Part shown: positions 13,940-27,900 of the stretch, one piece after another
Layout: every line of letters begins with the position of its first letter
Numbering within the stretch: the first letter of the stretch is position 1
NCBI GenBank assembly: GCA_933210815.1
Contig: OW119929.1
Location: forward strand, 49,978,364 to 50,042,363
Source of the DNA: Meta bourneti
Lineage: Eukaryota > Arthropoda > Arachnida > Araneae > Tetragnathidae
Direction: 5' to 3'
Length of the DNA: 64,000 nt
Notes under the pieces: generated by a model
The model's input: only the letters and a program-made list of their open reading frames with translations
What the model was told of the DNA's origin: nothing
The model's database searches: none
Translations under genes and position numbers: made by a program

Positions 13940-14290
13940 TGATTTCCTTGGAACACGTTCACCATGGAAACTTACAAAGCCACAAAAACATTCTCTTCCA
14001 CATGCAATATTTACTCGGCCTAAGCATCCCGCTGACTGCAATGTCCATGCAGATCGACAGTGGACCAAACTGTCCTTTTCTGTCCTTGATCTGTCAATCA
14101 CCATTAAAATGCTGACATGAAAAGATGGCGTCTGCGATTTTCGAGTCCAGCCAATGGTCTGGGAATAGCCCCACTTTGGAGGAGTTTTATGGACATCGCA
14201 CATTTCTGGTCCAGCAGGGAGCCCCGGGACAAAGGACCCTCATCTCCATTGCTGTCGAACATTCGTCGAATTCGCGTGATTTAAGCGTCA
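13940..14290. other. GC- and CpG-richer island, unassigned
   Basis: About 350 bp stands out from the AT-rich flanks, with CpGs concentrated at 14128-14290. A forward frame starts at ATG 14125 (context AAAAGATGGC), encodes MASAIFESSQW and stays open to 14427, although only the first 60 or so codons lie in the GC-rich part. The opposite strand is also open (13892-14203). No splice donor clearly ends the frame and I recognise no domain. The island could be a single exon, a promoter, or a fragment of an old element. Confidence 0.25.
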
Positions 14291-14427
14291 ATTATGCTAA
14301 GGACCTTAACTTGAATTGTCATTTTTATTGGGGTGATACATTCAATCAACTAATCGTATCATTTCTGTATTATATCACTTTGATAAATATATTTCAATTG
14401 ACTCTTTCGGTAGATATTAAAATATAA

Positions 14428-16939
14428 ATTCAAGGAAAATATAAGAATTCAATTTAGTGGCATCAAGGCAGGAAAAATTCACAATGTTAAGACCTAAGCA
14501 CTTGAAGCGTGATGTTCAGTTAGACAGGAAAATAATATCACGAGGTCTTAAAGGAAACTTAGTTGTAAAAATCAGTCAGTAAAATTACATAATCGATTTG
14601 TGAATGAATTGTAGTATTTATTTGTAGTGTGGAAAAGTCCTTATTATTCCTTATTTCTGATGCTAATAATGATGGAAATAAAATCAAATACGACTTTAAA
14701 CTTAATATCAAAATCGTATTAGTCATTGATTTTCAATTTACAATATCTTATTTTTGTGTCGTAGATCTAACTGGGATTGAGGTTTTTAAATATTCGGTAT
14801 GTCTGGATCAAATTGCCCTAATTTTGGTGACATGCGCTGATATGTTCTCTTTCAAAAATTTAAGTTGCAATTAAGTACAATGATTTATGTAATGATTATT
14901 TCATCACCTGAATACAAGATAACTCGAAAAACTAGTAACGCTGAGATCTCATACAAAATTTAATGCAAAAAAAGGTAACTTTATAGACCACTTAAGACTA
15001 TCGGTAAATGAAAAATGTAGGTTTATATGAATGAAACAGGAACTGTGGAAACTCTTTTTCCCCTTTGTCTCAAAAACCAAAAGTTGAATTACCTAGCTCT
15101 TGTATTCAGGTGACGATTTGATAAAGAGAAGTGATGTTATTTTGTATTAAGAAATATAGAAGTACTGTTCTACGTTTTCTTTAAATAAAATAGGGAAATG
15201 CATTAAAATAAGTGAACTCTGTACACCACACAACCATATCATCAGAATATAAGGAAATTTGAATGATTGGGTTATGTTATCATTTCTTTAATCTTTTAAT
15301 TGTTTACTTTAATTGAATTTTTCTTTTACGGGCGTGTTCCGTGGTAAATATTTTGAATAATACAATATCTCTATTTTAAGTAAGATTATAGTTGAAGAAA
15401 TGTTATATAAAAGAATATTATTACAATCACATTTAACGAATTTGTCGCACTCAAATTCGTAGAAATGTTAACTGGGGTGAAACAGAGTCAAGTACGATCA
15501 AAGAATTTATCATAATTTGTCTAGATCTTCATTGCGTTTTTGATTACTTACCCTTAGTAAGTCTCAACAAGTGATTAATTGAGAAATAATATTGTCGATC
15601 TAGTAAGTGAACTTCTAACTGACATGTTGGATAATTAGAACACTTCTTTGATAATGAAAAAGGGAATGATTGAAGGGAAATTAATCTCATATGAATGAAT
15701 CATGAAAGCGTTTAATACTTTAAGTACGAAACTAAAATTTCCCGATACCTATATTATTTGTTTAACATTAAAGCCGCATTTTATAAAATTAGAGCTATGA
15801 TTGCTACATCATACAATATTATACGTTCATCGCACAATTACCGTTCAACTATTACCACTTTTAATTTATATATTTAATCTAATTATAATTAAATCTACCT
15901 GCTGCATAATCGAGTTAAGAAACAAAAATAATTTTAGCATCATGTTTCAGCAACACGCATTTTGGAACAGTTAATTTAAAAGAAGCTTTATAAAACAGCA
16001 TGAAATTTGTTGCCAGATTTGACACCATCGAGAGATTTTATTACGCGAAGATCCTTATTAATGAAATATGGTTTTAAACCTTTCAATAAATGAGAAGCTT
16101 TGTTAATATCAGTAACATACATGGTACAATACAAAACACATAAAGCATTTCACCACTTGTATTTTTTACTTATCCAGAGGTAACCTTTTCTGTTGAGCAT
16201 ATAGACTAATATTTCATAAGTTGCATACTTCTGATATCTGTAAAGTAAATTACGTTCAGTTAAATTTTATGTACTTTTCCAATTTTTATACAATTTAGCT
16301 TATTAAATGGTTATAATAAAGCAATAACCGCCATTTTCTGTTTACCTATGAAGTTATAGCTAATCAAAGAAATAAAAATATTTTTGACAAATGCCAATAT
16401 ATTTTCGAATTATTTTAACTTAAAAAGAAAAAATGATTTCAGTCACAGTTTAAAATCTTAAATAATTTAATACATTTTGAATGTACAAAACAAATAAAAC
16501 GAATATATTTTATTTGTCTATCTTTTTAATATAACAATATTTTACAGAGTACCAACCAACTGGAACATTCCCAATGTCGCATACTGTTTCTTGAAAAATA
16601 TGTAAGATCGGAAGATTATGCTTTTGTCTTTACAATAGCATAACTAGTTATATAAAATATGTAACTGGAAACAATTCTAAAATTTAAAATATATGGTTTG
16701 ATAACTAGTAAAGCATAATTTGTTACTTATCCTTTGAATCAAAGTTAAATGTACACAAAAAATATTAACATGGCTTTTAAACATAATTGAAATTGTGTCT
16801 ATGTCACATGTGTCTTTGTAACTTGCATGTGTCACATTAAGCCAAATACTATATTTTGGTAAAAACCGCAATTTGAGTTCATTTATAATAACCCGATAGC
16901 ACAATATCAGTTTTAATATTTTTTGATAATTAAATATTT
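14428..16939. other. AT-rich DNA, no gene seen
   Basis: No supportable feature. Small frames such as 14629-14874 show no motif. Confidence 0.55.
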
Positions 16940-17100
16940 TAAAAAACAATTCCAAGATTGCAACATTGAAAATTCTTGTTAAATTGATAATTAGAGTTAT
17001 CAAGTAATCATAAAACATTTTAGAAAATAGTTCCAAGATTATAACATTGAAAATTTTTGGTTAATTGGTAATTAAAGTAATCAAATGATCATTTTAAATC
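16940..17100. repeat. Two-copy tandem duplication, about 81 bp
   Basis: TTCCAAGATT(G/A)(C/T)AACATTGAAAAT and the following TTAAT/TTAAATTG-GATAATTA region recur at an offset of 81 bp with scattered substitutions. This is an ordinary local duplication in non-coding DNA. The 119-codon minus frame at 16677-17036 runs through it and is probably artefactual. Confidence 0.7.
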
Positions 17101-20100
17101 ATTCAATTCCATATCCTGTAAAAATGAAATTCTGTTATGCAGTACCATACATTGAGTTTCAAATAATATTCAGAACAACATAATTTTAATATAACTAATT
17201 TGACACTTTATAGTATGCGTCACTTACGGGTAAATAATCCAAGAACTATATACTTTAACACTCTCTTCGCTTGATGTGAATATTTATTTATGACATAATT
17301 ATAAACTATTTTGAGTCACGCTTTCCAGACTACACCCTTACAGTGGACATTTGCTCTTGTCACGCCGCGAACAGGAAGTAGATGGGAGATGCATATCAAT
17401 TACTCATTCCCATTTGATTTAATTGCTCGCTCTGTGTTCCAATTCTCACGTCTGATGGCATTATAAATTTTATTTCATGTATAGAATATTCGTTTCTCGT
17501 TACGCCACACAAAACTTATCGGCAATATCGTGTATTCTAAGCACTGAAATTTTTCTCAGATTTTGTATGAGATAATTTTATATACATAGAGGTCAGTTTT
17601 ACAAAGATAATCGAAATTTAGTTGTCAATTTCAATTATTTATTAGCACCGACTTATTTCTTCGGTGGGGAAAAACTTCATTTCGGTCACCAAAACTAAGA
17701 ACCTGAATATGACATACAGATTCATTTTAACGACTGAATATTTTTCATCTGAAATGAAAAGTTATATTTTTAAATGAAAATTCGTTCGTATTTCTTATCC
17801 TACTTTGTCATTCTTCAAAGCAATTTTTTAAAAGAGAAAATCGTTCGCTTCTAAATGTTTTGAAAATGAAAACGCTATCCTGCTTTTCCAATTACCTAAC
17901 CTAAGTGAAACTTACGTAAAAAGATTCAATGATTAAATATCAATAGAATTTGTTTTTCACAATTTGAAAATTAATTCTGTCGAGTTTTTCCCCAGAAACT
18001 CTTACTGATCAATTTCTAAAAACTTAACACTATAAAGAGGATGGCAAAAAAAATTTCTAATATCCTATATAAAAATCCAATGTTTCATATTCAAATATTT
18101 TGCTAAATAAACGATTTGTACCTCTCAAAAGGTTCATTTTACATATTATTGCTGCGCTAGAATCTTACACGACTATGTAATCTTTAGTTTTATAAAATTA
18201 GAAAGATATCAGAATTCGAATTAGGATAATTTTATTGGTAAATTATTCATAAAACTTTCAATGTTGATAGGAAAATAAGATTTTATACATCAATTAAGCG
18301 CTCGTTTTTGTTCTATGGTTTTATCATCGAACATTATTTGTTCTTTTTCCCAATATGCGCATCCACTTATGAGTATATACATTTGAAAGTATTTTAATAA
18401 TTCTATTCAGTTTCGATTGCTAGAATGAATAAAAATTTAGAATTTTGAGAGATTTCAAAATTTGAGTTATACAAATCTGAAAATTTTCTTGAATATATGT
18501 TTTCTCAGCACTCAGCTTGGAAAAGCATCAGATTTTGCAGGTTAAACACCTGTGTTCGAAATTATCTTCGATAGTGAGCTAATTAATCTGGTTTTAAATT
18601 AAATATTTTAATATGAAGTTAGTTGATTCGTGAAATGTATTCGATACTTTATATTCCAAAGTGTAGTTGATATGATTGAATATCGAATAATTTATCTCAA
18701 TGCAACTTCTGAATTATAGCGTGGTCATATTTTTATTGCTGCACCAAAATAGGAATCGTAACTATCATCGTAGATTAATTATATATAGATTAATTATTTT
18801 TATTTTATTAATAAGAAAAACATGTTTACCACTTTCAAGCATAAGATAAGCGAATGAAAAGGGAAAAGTTGTGAATACTTTAATAAAATATTTATAATTA
18901 AATATAATTCTAATAAAATTGCATACACTTAATTTTTTATACGTTTTCAGTGATAGACTTATTATTTTTACGTAAGTTAATAAAAAATTTTCAAACCTGT
19001 GCGCGGTTTTCGTTAGAAACAAGTTAGTCACGAAATTAAAAATTTTCATTTACTATTGAAGCTGGTGTTTCCTCAATAAAAAATCAATGCATTTCTTTTA
19101 AAATCACATGCTTATTATTAAAAATCTGACAATTATCATACAAACTGTCCCAACTGTCTGTTCAAAACTATCCTATGTGAGTTATTTTCTTTCAAAACAG
19201 TTTTTATAAAGTAACTCATACTTCAAAGCTAGTTCTATGAGTTAAGAAAATCATGCGAAGTTTTTACTCATGAATATGTATAAATAAGTTGTACGAAACG
19301 AAAGAAAAAATTTCAACTAAAACCAAAGCAGTGGCTAGAATTGAATGTTTTCTGAAGTAAATCATTCTTGTTTACATATCTTTCTCACACAGATAAAGTT
19401 TCTTTTGGAAAGATTTTTTAAGTTCGCTGTGGGAAAACGTGAAAATACAATAAATATCGACTATTCAGTAACACTTGACGCTACTGCTGTGACTTTTAAA
19501 AGAAAATCACATCCCGCCATCTTTCTATGGGTGGTATATTTTTGTAATCATAAAAAAATATCAAATGCATAGAAAGATGAAAAAATTGCTGAAAAGGTAC
19601 AATCTTACGCAACTCACTTTCTCACATTCAGAAATTTATTGTATCCAAAACCAAAAGGTTGCAATTGCAGAAATATGGTTTGTTCGACGAATTGAAAATT
19701 CGATAAATCCCATAAATATGCTATCACAACAAAGTTGTTCAATGACGTCACTCGCTAGGTTTACAACTCGGAGCACGCATTGACAGAAGCCAGCCAACTT
19801 TCCATGCAATTTTTCTCTTTTCAGTAAAAAGAAACAAGAGAAGGGAGAAAAAGTTACTGAAATGAATTCAGCATCTGGATATGCTGTCATGTTTCCTCAG
19901 TTCTTTTTTCCGTCATTTTTCATGTTCACCTTGTTTTCTTACAAAAAGAAGCAATGTAGCATAAGTCAGACGGTATCCTCAAAGGGGAGAGTTACAAAAA
20001 GTAAAGTTTTTGTTTTCTTCCAAATTTATCGTCCGCTTTGAAGAAATGGGACATTGCCCTCTTAAAGAACGTCCTTTCGAACAATAGCCAGTTGATGAAC

Positions 20101-21430
20101 TGCAGGAGCTATTTTGAAATTCTGGTGGGATTCTCACCAAAACTTTTTCAAAATACAAATACAGCTTTCGTTTTTCTTTTTACCGTGTATTTCTTATGTG
20201 TGCATTTTTTTTGACATAGTACGACTTGTGATCTTAGATCACGATACTCCAGTGAAATTCATTTAAAATAACTTGCTTTGATTAAAACAGTGTGACGGAA
20301 TCAGTTTAAAATAATAATGATGTATAAACATTACTTCGTAGTAATAATAATTCGTGGCAATTTCTTCATGTCTGCTTAGGTTTAAATTTTCCGAATGAAA
20401 ATTTTGTCTAATTAGCCACATGACTTCAAAAATGCCCTATGAAAGAACTAATGAACTATGCCTACATGAACAAGCCAAGTAGGGGGAAAGTATTTTCCCT
20501 AATCAAAGAGGATATAAAGTATCTATACGAATTTGTACCTAGAAATGTAAAATCAAACCACGAATTGTATAATTTTCCATTGAAATTAGTTAACCTATCG
20601 ACATATTCAATATCTAAATTTATATTTGACATAAAAAACCTTTAAACTCAAACCAATATCCAAATTGCTTGAAACTTGCTGCATTGACTGGTGATCAGTT
20701 CTTCGAAAGTTGAAAGCTATGGAAACTTGCAATGTAGAGTCAGCACCTGAATATCTAAGGCATTAACATTCGTATTTTGTTGTCGTTTGAAAAATAGGCC
20801 CTGTGATTTCTAGAAGATAAATTATATGTTAAGTAACAAATTTAATTTAAAAAAATCACTCAAAAATAAAATTCTCAAATCGACATTGTGGGAAGCTTAT
20901 CGTGAATTTATTCCTTACCCATCTCTGTGCACATTCATTAAAAAAAATTGAAATTGAGGATTATCCGTGGAAATCTTAAATACCAAGTTAATTATAAAAA
21001 TAGAAAGTTATAATGAAAAATATGGGAGCTCATCATCAGTTACCTATAGCGTAGATTTACTGTTTTAGAAGGAAGTGAAACTGTACATACATCAGAGTTA
21101 GTTCAGGCGGACTTTTCTTTATAAAAAGTTCATCCGTATTCAGGTTCCTTTATAAAAATAAAAATATTAACCTCTACAATAGCAAAAATTTTCCAAGTGG
21201 AATAGCGCAAATTAAATATTTCATATCAATTAAAAGATAGATTTTTAAATAAATAAAGCAAAAATTCATCTATTTTTCTAAACACAGCTTATTCGGTGCT
21301 TATATTTTTGTATATACCTAAAACACAATGATAAATTATTCATTATTTAGCTGGTAACTATTGTCAAATTTAGTGACATTAAAAAGTATACTTGAGTCTC
21401 CGGATGTATGTGATAGTAATTGACACAACT
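17101..21430. other. AT-rich DNA, no gene seen
   Basis: About 4.3 kb without a recognisable exon, transposon or structured repeat. Slightly GC-richer patches at 17320-17460 and 19500-19790 carry short frames on both strands but no splice pair or domain. They might be regulatory, but the sequence alone does not show it. Confidence 0.5.
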
Positions 21431-21432
21431 AC

Positions 21433-21480
21433 GACACATGTGCTTAAAAGTGACACATGTGCTTAAAAGTGACACATGCT
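21433..21480. repeat. 19-bp tandem repeat, about 2.5 units
   Basis: The unit GTGACACATGTGCTTAAAA is repeated in tandem, with the last unit truncated. Confidence 0.9.
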
Positions 21481-23127
21481 GAAATTTTTTATTGATTCAA
21501 GGACCAATAAAATGCCCATTTAAAGTTCCTTAATTTCTAAAATTATCATTCTGCTACCGATATGACAGATGATAAAAATTTCAAATAAATTAGTGCTTCA
21601 TTTACATTGTGAGTATCATGCAGTTTTACCAACTCACGACTAAACCTTAATAATTGTCAAAAAATCCATTCTTGTCAAATGCCGTTTTATGTTGATAGTG
21701 CTATTTTTTAGAAATACATTATTTTCTTATTCTAAAATGCTTAGTTTATTTATTGTATCTAACTTTTTATCTTAAACTGTAGGAACTATCAACTAGGGAC
21801 GAGTTTTTTTCACTTATTTTATTGGGCAAGCAGCTTATATTTTTGGCAAGCAGCCCAAAACAGATTCGGTAGTACCACCGTTCGTTCCATTGCTATCGGC
21901 AGAAACTTCCGATCCCACTTCATGCGATTGCCTTCTGTTGATGGAGAAGTGTCATAACACAAAAAGAAGCGAGTAACTTCGTTACCATCAAGAGAATTAT
22001 GTGAGAAAGTCTTTAGAAGTCACGTTAGTAGATAAGAGTGAAATATGTTGATTTAGGTTGATCGTCGACAAACTTCCATAGTTTTTTCAATTTCTTTTTC
22101 ATTTACAACTTACTAACAGTATGCAAGCGCAAATGTCGCACAATTCATACTTGATGATTTTTTAAATAGAAATTAATCAAAAATCGCATAATTTATTTCT
22201 ACAAAATTTAGAATATAACAACGAATAAAAAATTCATTTATGGTCTTCAATTTTCAATGATCTTGCGAAAGAGTTATTAATGAAACAATTGGAGCTTTTT
22301 ACTAATTTATGTGCTTTGAGGTATCAAAATAAATTCAAAAAATCGAGTAATGTTTTAGCAATGAATTAATCGAATGTTTACACTTCATCTGTTAACCAGT
22401 TTATTGCAATTTCATTCTTAATTTATAGTCTGATTATGATTATGTTGCTCAAAAAGTGGCACTATCAACCCATTGCCGGCGTACACTTCTCTTAAACCAA
22501 ACCAAAAATCACTAAAGCATTAAGTTTGATGCAAACAATTCTGAACAATATACAGAAAAACACTTCGTTCACATGATCACTAATTTATTTAACTATTTCC
22601 ATCTAAAGGCTTACACGCGAAACTGGAATTTTTAATTTGTTGATGCCAGTAGCTTTTGTAGCTAGGTCGTTTTCATGTAAATATAATCTTTTTTGTTAGA
22701 CTACTGTAACAATATTTGTCAATAATCTTTCATTCGACTGAAGAGAAGTAGGCATGTTAAAATATTATACTGTCTCAGGATCTTCATGTAAGGGGTGGTC
22801 AGGCCCGGCACCATGTTACTGGGGATGAAAGTTGTATTAGGAGACCCGGGTAAAGGGGAAATTTTTTGTTCTATTATGCGCAGTCTGTTTCAAAGTTTAA
22901 ATGTGTAACATTGCACTTATAAAAACCCACATGTGCGTCAAAATGAAAGAAAAAATTGTGCAAATTAAACAATAAGGTTTTGAGCTACATGATTTTATTT
23001 TATGAGGGGCTCGTCGTCATCTAACTTGAAATTAGGCCCGTCAGCCCTCTCCAGAAATTAGCAATCCAGGGGCAAGTAATTTGACGGGCCCCTTCGAAAA
23101 TAAATGTATCCCAAGTACACGATATTT
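21481..23127. other. AT-rich DNA with G/C-rich patches, no gene seen
   Basis: Nothing codes recognisably. At 22800-23100 there are G/C-rich words, including GGCCCGGCACCA (which recurs at about 23498) and a short inverted pair GGCCCGTCA / TGACGGGCC (about 23036-23092). They suggest transposon debris, but I cannot define ends or a target-site duplication. Confidence 0.45.
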
Positions 23128-23345
23128 AACCTTCCAAGTGGTTTCGATGAGATATCTCGTCCATCAAGATCTGATCAATTTTGCTAATGCAGAGATGTCT
23201 CGTCACCTAGATATTGTCGCTTTTTTATGATGACGAGAACACGATCTGGTCAGTTTTCTTCTAATGACGAGATATCTCATCCATCAAGATCTGCTAATAG
23301 TTTAGCTAATGACGAGATACCTCGTCAAGACAACCACCAAGAGGG
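23128..23345. repeat. Palindrome-bearing tandem repeat, copy 2
   Basis: Same opening word (CCAAGTGGTTTCGA), same closing word (CAACCACCAAGAGG) and same length as the copy at 2005-2222. It has about four units of roughly 43 bp containing versions of GACGAGATATCTCGTC and ATCAAGATCTG. The 65-codon frame at 23227-23424 runs across the units and is not a credible gene. Confidence 0.75.
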
Positions 23346-23532
23346 GCAACTTGCACACATGTGTAACGTTCCCTTTCTTATACAATTATACTTTTATTTA
23401 CAAGCACTATGGAAAGCTTTATAAACGTTTGAACCCAGAAAACAGACTGCCATTATAGCACAAAAATTTTTCACATTTCCTGTCCCCATAGACTTCGGGG
23501 CCCGGCACCAGGGATCCCGTTATGTGGGGGCA

Positions 23533-23815
23533 CTAGTGAAACCCATGCATAGTATCTGCGCTGAACTTCCTTAGTTGCTTATACCTATTGATGGCAAAGT
23601 ATCGTTACTCACATTCCATATCTTATTTCAATCCATTTATAATATTATCCATTATGTGAGTATGGAGTGTAGCTTAATTAATAATTATTCGTTATGTGAG
23701 TATGGAGTGTAGCTTCCATACTACACTCACATAAATTGATTTCATACCTGTGAATGACTTAAAATTATTCAAAAATATATAATAGCATTTTGTTTATTTT
23801 TACTGAGAGGACCTT
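23533..23815 (-). mobile_element. Truncated Helitron-like copy, family 2
   Basis: Starts with CTAG at 23533 and follows the family-2 order seen at 3168 and 24034: the TATCTGCGCTGAA region, CTCACATTCCATATCTTA and CAATCCATTTAT. It then contains an extra local rearrangement, in which TTATGTGAGTATGGAGTGTA occurs twice and is followed by a partly inverted form. Homology fades by about 23815, so the copy is partial. Confidence 0.5.
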
Positions 23816-24033
23816 TACGCCCTTGTGAACGGTTACGAACTGTGCTTGCTAGGGTGGATACACGATAGCACCTAATCTATTTATTAGAAATGGAAGCAGA
23901 CATGAGAGTTTACATTAAAGTAGATTTCCTTTCTGTTTCTTTGCTTTGCAATCCCTTATCGTAGTATTTCTCTCACACTGATGTTCACGTCAGTGCATCA
24001 GTTTAACATATATTTTATTTGATTTTAAAATAA

Positions 24034-24603
24034 CTAGCAGACCCGCTCAAGGCATCTGCGCTAAATTTACTTAATTGCTTAAAACATTGAAGGCATTGTC
24101 GTTACTCACATTCCATATCTCAAATCAATCCATTTATAATTAACATAGCCCCTGATCCATGTTAACAAATTAATTTCATTCCTCTAAATGAAATAAAATT
24201 GTCTAAAAATACATAACAGTATTTGGGTTACTTTTACTGGTGTTCATTCTCATTTCCAATAAAATGCGTTGCAAAAGCACACCTGACATGTGTTAGAACA
24301 ATTAGGTTCACAACGTCGACTTCAATTTTATCTACGGCGATTCGACATTTTTTGAATTTCTATTTTTGCAGATTCTCATTGCTATCTGTCATCAGATTGA
24401 ATTCGTTAGGGTGGCAAGATCTTCCGTGTAGTTTTTCAATATAATGCAGATCCAAGCATGTTACAACTGAGTGGTAAAATTGATAAGTTTATCTCGTAAA
24501 GGTCGATTTTGTATTTATTGTTAATACACGTTCTTGCCATTCGACAATAAATCAAACAACGTCTATTTCCGTGCCACGTACGTTAGTGAAATATATATAT
24601 CGA
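24034..24603 (-). mobile_element. Short non-autonomous Helitron-like element, family 2
   Basis: Bounded by CTAG (24034-24037) and, at the other end, plus-strand GA followed by T (24602-24604). On the minus strand this is a 5' TC and 3' CTAG inserted between A and T. It aligns with the 3168-3720 element over its whole length, including TTCGACATTTTTTGA, GGCAAGATCTTCCGTGTAG and CCATTCGACAATAA. It has no coding capacity. Two copies with the same borders are better evidence of a discrete element than either alone. Confidence 0.6.
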
Positions 24604-24639
24604 TTGTGAAAAAGTGTTTCAAATTTTAATAAGACTAAA

Positions 24640-24979
24640 AATACCCAAGTAGCGCGCGAAATCTCAGTTTCTTTTCCGTTCCCACCCGCACTGATATGGC
24701 TATCTTATGAACTCCCCTTCAGTACTTTGTATGTCATTCTTTGACTCGCTGAAGCAGGGTCATCGAAATATCGCAAAGTTGCAACATAATTCATTTCACG
24801 GCGTTGGCGCCCTGCCAAGCTATTTTCGATGGAACATATGGTGTGGTGTCTGTTCACATAATGTTTTGGATATAAAACTTGGTCTGCCACTGGAAGGCTG
24901 TGAACCGATGGTTGATGTTCGAAAATAAGAAAACAACGCGAAGAGAACGTGATCTCGCTTTCCATGGAGAAAATTTCCA
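24640..24979 (+). other. GC-richer island; possible first exon with donor
   Basis: This block begins just after a family-2 Helitron copy. It contains CpG-rich stretches (GTAGCGCGCGAAA near 24650, GGCGTTGGCGCC near 24802) and ends in a strong donor, TTCCA|GTAAGT, at 24979/24980. An ATG in good context (TTCCATGG, 24964) precedes the donor by 16 nt and would give the first codons M-E-K-I-S. A 73-codon forward frame (24707-24928) and minus frames also cross it. I recognise no product. A real promoter-proximal exon, a captured gene fragment and chance remain open. Confidence 0.25.
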
Positions 24980-24981
24980 GT

Positions 24982-27900
24982 AAGTTTCAAAATTATTTTA
25001 CATGACAAAAAGTATTAGTAATTAAAAATTAGCACATTTTTAGTTTTTTCAAATTGGTACGAGTGAAGTGATAGTCTTGTTTTACACAAATTTCAATTTA
25101 AAATCAAATATTTCTTAAAAGAAAGAACTATCTTTGACTGTCTATTAAGTTATTTTCGAATACTTATTAAAAATGTATTATCTGTCTCACGATTTAATGA
25201 AGTAAGCATCTACAACGTTTTGCCATTTCAATAATTTTCGAAGTTTTAGTTTTGTTTATCTTTGGGAATTTGCATAAATAAAATTGCAATATAAATTTTT
25301 TTACATATTTGTAAAATTTCTAATAGTTAGAAAACAATATTTTGATAAGATTAATAAAAAATAAGCCGTTAACACGAAAAACGAAACGGTTATTAAAAAT
25401 TAACATTAATATTTACAAACTGAAGTGATTTTTCTTCCGATAGTTTAATTTCTAGTTATCTGCGTAAGATGTAAAAGAAGATATTCAACTTAACTGTTTA
25501 CAAGTTAATGGCATCGTCAAGATTTTAAAATACTTTATCGACTTTTTTAGTATGAAAAGTCTACTCTAAACAAACTGAAAAATCAAATTTAGAAGTTGAC
25601 GACCGTATCAAGAAGAATTGCAATACGGAAAGAAATGATCAATTACGGAATACCTTACTGAAACCAGCTTACCACCACATCATAATTAATATTACATTTT
25701 ATAATAAACTGAACATTGCAATAAAAGAGAAGTTAAAGAAAGTAATGTTAGGCTCTTGTGATTAATAGGAAGCTAAATAAGATAGAGGATATAATTTAAT
25801 GTAATTGATATTCTAAAAATAAGTCACAGTACTCATATCCATCATCATGAAAGAACTCATCTAATACCGTATTGAAAAACTGAATACAACTGTTCGGTAT
25901 ATAAATGTTTACTAAATGCGACTGAAAACATATTGACCGATCATGATACAAGGCGAACGATACAACTATCATGATTAATATTAAGAATTAAAAAATGATA
26001 TAAAAACTCAATACAGTAAACGCGTTTGTTTTATTACTGGTTTTCTCCACGCGTCTAGAAAAGGAAACATAATCAATCTCATGTCACCATAGCACATAAA
26101 TCAATGCTTTATTTATCAAACATACAACGCTTGTCAAATGTCATGTACTTGAACATGCGTTTGTAACGAAATCTCATGTACTTGACATAGAAATCAAACG
26201 AAATTTGAATGCTAAATAGTTTCAGGTTGTGTTGAACATGTTTCTCAGCAAATTGGGGTTTTAATTACCAGTCAGTAATATCTATATGAAACAAATTGGA
26301 TTGAAAATTATGTGTCAAGGTTAATCAATCCGTCAATTATACTGCTGGTCAACATCATTAGATTAGATAGCAAACATTTTAAGAAATTCAATGTAGGAAA
26401 ATATTAAACGTACTTTCGACATTTCAGAAAAGAAATAAAAATTTTCAACCGTTTAGTTCTCGATTTGAATTCGGAATTGTTTGGGGGAAATTCATTTTTT
26501 TTCGTGACCTTATGTATTAAAAATTTCTCCGAATACACTATGATAAAACCAGAGATCCGGCAAGACTCTTCTTTGTGATTTAGATAAGAAGGCAACCGAT
26601 TATGTTTCAAAACGTACCCATCTCTTCTACAAGTGGTAATTTGAAGTAATTCAGTTAATAATTTGTAGAAAATTTGAAAGTGTATATCGTCAGCTTAGAG
26701 CAGAAACTACTGAAGCGGCATTTTTTTTGAAGATATTAAATGCTTATTTTCATGATGATGAGGAATATATTGTACTATTGTAATATGTTCACAATATATA
26801 TAGTTCTATCAAAATGCTTATGGTTTTTATTTTTTGACCGAAAAACGTAGTCTTTAAACAGCTATACAGTAAAATATTCTTTGTCTGAATTTCTGCTCTA
26901 AGTCGAAAATATATTTAGTTGTACAACTACAATTTTTAGAATGCTTTTCGTAAGGATACATCTAGGCTAAAATAATAGCCGACAAACAATTTTATTTAAT
27001 TTAAAAGTAAGGTAATTAAAGCACATATGAAATAGATTTTTTACTGCTGAAATGTTTTTGTAACGTCCTCTTTCGGATATGTGTGTGCTGTTCAGCAAGA
27101 ATGTGCATTACAGGGTATCTTTTACCACGCTATAGCAGTTTTAACAAGTTAAACTTTAACGTTTTGGGGAAAGAGTATTACATCTGTTGTTACGAAATCA
27201 CAAAAGTCATAATCCAAGTATAATTTCAAAATCTTAGCTTCAACTTCAATGGGCGGAAATCAAAAGAGAATTCAGAAACTAATTAGATCATGATCTCCCA
27301 GAAAAAGCCAGTCTGGTTTTGTGATTAGTCAAGTGTATTCTTCCGACATAAAGCATTTACCACAGACAAAACAGTCTGAATACTCATACCAGATGGAAGA
27401 ACTGACTATTCCTTAATTAAAATGCTAGATTTGAAGGTAAGATTCTTTCAAACACAATTTAATTTACTGAAAGTATTTGGAACCTGAATGCCCCAGGAAA
27501 TAAAACATACATCAACTACTACATAATCAGCAGTTTATTTTAAAGTCACATGCATCAAAAAAATACTTTTGAGAGAAAATAAAATTGATCGATTACGAAA
27601 TTAATACGGTGTTAAGCAAAATATTATCGATCCAACTTTTTATGAGTATTATTTGATAAAAACTAAAGCTGTGTAGGAAACAAACGCCCTCTTAGTGGGC
27701 TCTCGCTGGACAGGGAACCTTGAAAATTAAAGGTGTAACACAAGTGTGCAAAGGAAAATAGAAAGTGTATACAATTATAGAAGATAAACACTGAGTACTT
27801 TGAATACACATTTGAGTTCCTTGAGAAACGCACAATCCAATCTGGTGCTGGGACTCGGCATCATGACTTGATATGGGGCCTGACATTTAACCTTATACCA

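Noticed and set aside
22795..23530. GGCCCGGCACCA at both 22801 and 23498 as possible hAT terminal repeats
   Set aside because: Both are in the same orientation, so they are not inverted ends, and no 8-bp target duplication is found.
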